Part shown: one piece after another, positions 6,811 to 9,299 of the stretch
Layout of the letters: the number at the start of each line of letters is the position of its first letter
How positions within the stretch are numbered: position 1 is the first letter of the stretch
Assembly (NCBI GenBank): GCA_905193085.1
Contig: CAJJNI010000086.1
Coordinates: 1 to 9,299, forward strand
Length of the DNA: 9,299 nucleotides
Reading direction: 5' to 3'
Origin: an uncultured Lachnospiraceae bacterium
Lineage (GTDB): Bacteria > Bacillota > Clostridia > Lachnospirales > Lachnospiraceae
The notes under the pieces: model-generated
Databases searched by the model: none
Told to the model about the DNA's origin: nothing
Seen by the model: only the letters and a program-made list of their open reading frames with translations
Position numbers and translations under genes: made by a program

Positions 6811-7827
6811 CTATTTTAAATATTGCATTATAGTATCTGCCATTCCAAAATCTACATTTCCAAGCCTTATTATAAATAAATTAATTATTATTATGCAAAT
6901 AACTGCCTGAATTATGGCAAATCTGAATACGCACTGTGTATTTGACCAGTTCCATACTTTCCTTACATGATCGTGAAATGGAAGTCTTACATTTTTCATA
7001 ATATGAATTTTTAAAAATCTTAAAAGTGAAACTTTTAAAAGACCGAGTCCACCATCTAATATAAGCACAATTGCAAGCGGAATATAAAGCAGCGGGCAGC
7101 CTGTCTTTAAGATTGCAATACTTATAAACAGTCCCATCGCTCTTGAACCGGCATCTCCCATCATCAGGACACTTGGTGTTGCATTGTACCACAGATAACC
7201 GAGTATACAAATAACAAACAGCAAAACAAAATATGAAAAACTGCTGTCAATGTACAACATTTTATTTATAACATAAATTGACATAAGTGTTACTATTGTC
7301 AATGTTCCTGAAAGACCGTCTACACCGTCTGCACAATTTGTAACATTGATTGACACCCATATTAAAATTACTGCAAGCACACCAAACAGTATCGGATTGA
7401 TATGTACTGTCTGATTAATTGTAACCATATAAATATCACTTGAATTAAAATTAAGGTATGTCACTGCCAGCATTACTGCAATAACAAAATCCAACAAACC
7501 TTTTTTCAGTTCACCCCACGGTGCTCTTGAACAGTCATCAAGAAAGCCCGTCATCATCGCAGCTATAACAAGAATAAGATAAATAATAAGCTCTGTATTT
7601 AATTTTCCCGTTAACACTGCTGCAACACTAAATACAAGGATAAATATAAACCCTGCTCCTCTTGGTTTTCCTGCTGACAATTTACCATTATGAGCAAAAT
7701 CCCTGCCCAAATCTTTTGGCAGTTTTCCCATAAATGTATGTAAGCAAAAACATGTAAGTATAAATGCTCCCAATATTCCTAAAAGAGCAACTATATTGAA
7801 ATCAACATCAAAAAAATAGTCTATCAT
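6811..7827 (-). CDS. Divergent MraY-family phosphosugar:polyprenyl-phosphate transferase
   Basis: An integral membrane protein of 338 residues with about nine to ten hydrophobic helices, in the MraY/WecA/TagO family, which attaches a phosphosugar from a UDP-sugar to undecaprenyl phosphate on the cytoplasmic membrane face. Conserved marks are D97-D98 (DDCSR, with R101 where MraY has DDxxK), NVTNCADGVDGLSG at 161-174, and MGDAGS at 223-228 with the catalytic-site D225. Differences from true MraY are notable. The N-terminal TPTMGG-type motif reads GKPRGAG (53-59), and the HHH motif of the last cytoplasmic loop is H285-D286-H287 (PFHDHVRK). It is also outside any division/cell-wall cluster. MraY itself is possible, but a paralogue for another polyprenyl-linked glycan is as likely. 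The start at 7827 follows AAAGGGA and lies 18 nt after the GTPase gene. Confidence 0.82.
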   Translation of the reverse strand: MIDYFFDVDFNIVALLGILGAFILTCFCLHTFMGKLPKDLGRDFAHNGKLSAGKPRGAGFIFILVFSVAAVLTGKLNTELIIYLILVIAAMMTGFLDDCSRAPWGELKKGLLDFVIAVMLAVTYLNFNSSDIYMVTINQTVHINPILFGVLAVILIWVSINVTNCADGVDGLSGTLTIVTLMSIYVINKMLYIDSSFSYFVLLFVICILGYLWYNATPSVLMMGDAGSRAMGLFISIAILKTGCPLLYIPLAIVLILDGGLGLLKVSLLRFLKIHIMKNVRLPFHDHVRKVWNWSNTQCVFRFAIIQAVICIIIINLFIIRLGNVDFGMADTIMQYLK

Positions 7828-7845
7828 TGGTATTCCCTTTCTATT

Positions 7846-8790
7846 TTAATTGAAATATACCAGGTCATCACCTTCCGGCTTCTTACCCGGTTCGATTGAT
7901 ACAGGATATAACACCGGACCTTCTCCCTGATACTGTTTTACATATTCTTTTTCTACTTTTGCAGTAACAGTAATCCACTGACGAAGTTCAAGCTTATCCA
8001 CAAAATCACTTTTACACATTACACCGATATATGCAATGTCATCTGCACAGCATGTCATGGCAAATCTTCCTGCTGCAAACATACCTTTTGCAAGTTTCTT
8101 GTCTTTATACACTATTCCTAAGAATTTTACTGTCTTTCCGACATATTTATCTGTGTTCTCCATAGCATCAAGGTACCATATACCAAAATCCTCATTATCA
8201 ATTTCTATGACATCTGCTTTAATATCGAACGGTAAATCTTCATCACCCATAGGTATCATATTTCCTGTCTTGTCTTCAAAAACAACTTCTGCTCTTCTGT
8301 TCATTGCTTTTACAATACGACGGTATGATGCCTTGTCAACATCTAAATCACATCTGTTAAACACAACTAAATCAGCATAGACGAATTTATCTGTGAGAAG
8401 TCCTTTCATATTGTTGATATACATACGACATGTATTCATATCAACAGTTGTTATCTGCTGGGCTATAACCCATTTTCTCGGGAGAGGCATTTCCATAAGA
8501 TAATCAAGCTGCCACATTCCATTATATTCAATTAAAACTCTTTTAGGACGATACTCTGCATTTACTTTCTTTAAAAATTCAGGAGTAAGTTCTTCCTGTT
8601 CGTCTACACTAACAAGATATGTGTTATATTTTTCCAGTTCTTTTGTATCGTACTCTTCCATTCCTTCTTCACATGCAATCAACAGTGTTTTCTCTCCTGT
8701 TGAAAAATTAGGGTCTCTTAATGTTTCGTTTATAAAATTAGTTTTTCCGCTTTCCAAAAAGCCAGAAAATACAAATACTAATGTTTCCAC
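7846..8790 (-). CDS. COG0523-type GTPase fused to a DUF1980/YcgQ-like C-terminal domain
   Basis: A 314-residue two-domain protein. Residues 1-190 are a CobW/COG0523 P-loop GTPase with Walker A GFLESGKT (10-17), a switch/Walker B region VLIEYNG (85-91) and the base-recognising NRCD (145-148). The CxCC metal motif normally following Walker A in this family is missing (only C40 in that area). Residues 212-314 resemble the C-terminal domain of TIGR03943/DUF1980 proteins such as B. subtilis YcgQ. Marks are GKTVKFLGIVYKD (218-230), then GRFAMTCCADD (241-251) with the paired C247-C248, and a second strand-rich part with QWITVTAKVE. YcgQ is linked with zinc limitation, so a zinc-related role is likely. 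The start is GTG at 8790, chosen for GGAGG 9 nt upstream. It lies 15 nt after another CobW-type gene, suggesting that the two act together. Confidence 0.85.
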   Translation of the reverse strand: METLVFVFSGFLESGKTNFINETLRDPNFSTGEKTLLIACEEGMEEYDTKELEKYNTYLVSVDEQEELTPEFLKKVNAEYRPKRVLIEYNGMWQLDYLMEMPLPRKWVIAQQITTVDMNTCRMYINNMKGLLTDKFVYADLVVFNRCDLDVDKASYRRIVKAMNRRAEVVFEDKTGNMIPMGDEDLPFDIKADVIEIDNEDFGIWYLDAMENTDKYVGKTVKFLGIVYKDKKLAKGMFAAGRFAMTCCADDIAYIGVMCKSDFVDKLELRQWITVTAKVEKEYVKQYQGEGPVLYPVSIEPGKKPEGDDLVYFN

Positions 8791-8805
8791 TTTTTATTTC
8801 CTCCA

Positions 8806-9299
8806 TTATGCAAGCTGGAATAATTTCTTAATTTCATCTTCATTTAAATTGGTTCCAATTACACAAAGACGGCCTGTATATTCCGGCTCTCCTTTTCTAA
8901 TCTCATATTCTCCCGGAACATAATCAAAGTAAATCCATTCACCGTCAGAACCCGCTACCATTCCTTTGGCACGGATTATGATACCATATTCATCTGATTC
9001 AGAGAACTTCTTGAGTACATCTTCAATCTGTGATTTTTCATACTTATGCGGTGTCTCAACACCCCAGCTTGTAAATATTTCATCTGCATCATGGTCATGA
9101 TGGTGTCCACAGCCACATTCTCCATCATGATGATGGTGTTCATGGTCATGATGATGTCCACAGCCACATTCTCCGTCATGATCGTGATGATGCTCGTGCT
9201 CGTCATGCTCATGATGATGTCCACAGCCACATTCTCCGTCATGGTCGTGATGATGCTCGTGCTCGTCATGCTCATGATGATGTCCACAGCCACATTCTC
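8806..9299 (-). CDS. CobW/COG0523 GTPase, C-terminal part with Cys/His repeats; 5' end outside the window
   Basis: The frame ending with TAA at 8806-8808 is open to the right edge and gives 163 residues. The first ~65 visible residues are metal-ligand repeats: four copies of ECGCG followed by histidine, aspartate and glutamate runs. The rest is a CobW C-terminal domain (PF07683 type), beginning near IFTSWGVETPHKYEKSQIED, with IIIRAKGMVAGSDGEWIYFD in the middle, and ending in DEIKKLFQLA. The GTPase domain lies outside the window. COG0523 proteins with such His-rich linkers are generally zinc (or cobalt/nickel) metallochaperones that use GTP to load client proteins. A long open frame on the same strand that reads MAVDII repeats at 8976-9293 is an out-of-frame shadow of these repeats. 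Its promoter, and any Zur box, would lie upstream of the window. Confidence 0.92.
   Translation of the reverse strand, partial: ECGCGHHHEHDEHEHHHDHDGECGCGHHHEHDEHEHHHDHDGECGCGHHHDHEHHHHDGECGCGHHHDHDADEIFTSWGVETPHKYEKSQIEDVLKKFSESDEYGIIIRAKGMVAGSDGEWIYFDYVPGEYEIRKGEPEYTGRLCVIGTNLNEDEIKKLFQLA
9107..9299 (-). repeat. In-frame tandem repeat encoding Cys/His metal-binding units
   Basis: The motif CCACAGCCACATTCTC (plus strand) recurs at 9107, 9158, 9221 and 9284, giving units of 51, 63 and 63 nt; the fourth copy runs off the window. The two 63-nt units (9158-9220 and 9221-9283) differ at one position only (9181 versus 9244, synonymous GAT/GAC). All unit lengths are multiples of three, so the frame is kept. 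Each full unit encodes 21 residues: ECGCG, HHHEHDEHEHHHDHD and a closing glycine. Confidence 0.97.

Noticed and set aside
6881..7210. 109-residue minus-strand frame inside the MraY-like gene
   Set aside because: It is a frame-shifted shadow rich in Cys, Tyr and Lys, lying wholly within the coding frame that carries the MraY motifs.
8976..9293. Long minus-strand frame encoding repeated MAVDIIM-type units
   Set aside because: It is the out-of-frame reading of the Cys/His repeats. The frame that continues into a CobW C-terminal domain and stops at 8806 is clearly the coding one.

Overview
The window is low-GC DNA in which every supported gene lies on the minus strand. Codon use, strong AGGAGG-type ribosome binding sites and gene content point to a Clostridia-class Firmicute, most likely a Lachnospiraceae-type gut anaerobe. 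This is inferred from protein style, not from a marker gene. No tRNA, rRNA, CRISPR array, insertion sequence or phage gene was seen, and the plus strand holds only shadow frames.

In the direction of transcription (right to left), the first block (9299 to 2922) is a tight run of seven genes with gaps of only 12 to 23 nt. It starts with the 3' part of a COG0523/CobW GTPase carrying long Cys/His tandem repeats. Next come a second, divergent COG0523 GTPase fused to a DUF1980/YcgQ-like C-terminal domain, a divergent MraY-family membrane phosphosugar transferase, a YkgJ-type cysteine-cluster protein, and a DUF2156 protein related to the aminoacyl-transferase domain of MprF. The run ends with cysteinyl-tRNA synthetase (cysS) and tryptophanyl-tRNA synthetase (trpS). 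The first genes suggest metal (probably zinc) handling. The MraY-like and DUF2156 genes, next to two tRNA synthetases, also allow an envelope-modification reading. No promoter for this run lies inside the window.

The second block (2746 to 1972) is a small regulatory pair: an ECF-like sigma-70 factor, probably starting at TTG, overlapped by a tiny one-helix membrane protein. By position and layout the latter is a minimal anti-sigma factor with almost no extracytoplasmic domain. About 175 nt separate the pair from trpS.

The third block (1968 to 1) is the start of a type II fatty acid synthesis operon: a promoter with a perfect TTGACA box, acpP, an attenuator-like hairpin with a U tract, fabD, and fabG, which runs off the left edge. 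fabD and fabG overlap by 7 nt. The acpP leader has a strong Shine-Dalgarno sequence separated from the AUG by a 7-bp hairpin, an unusual initiation layout. The acpP-fabD hairpin would let acyl carrier protein be made in excess over the enzymes.
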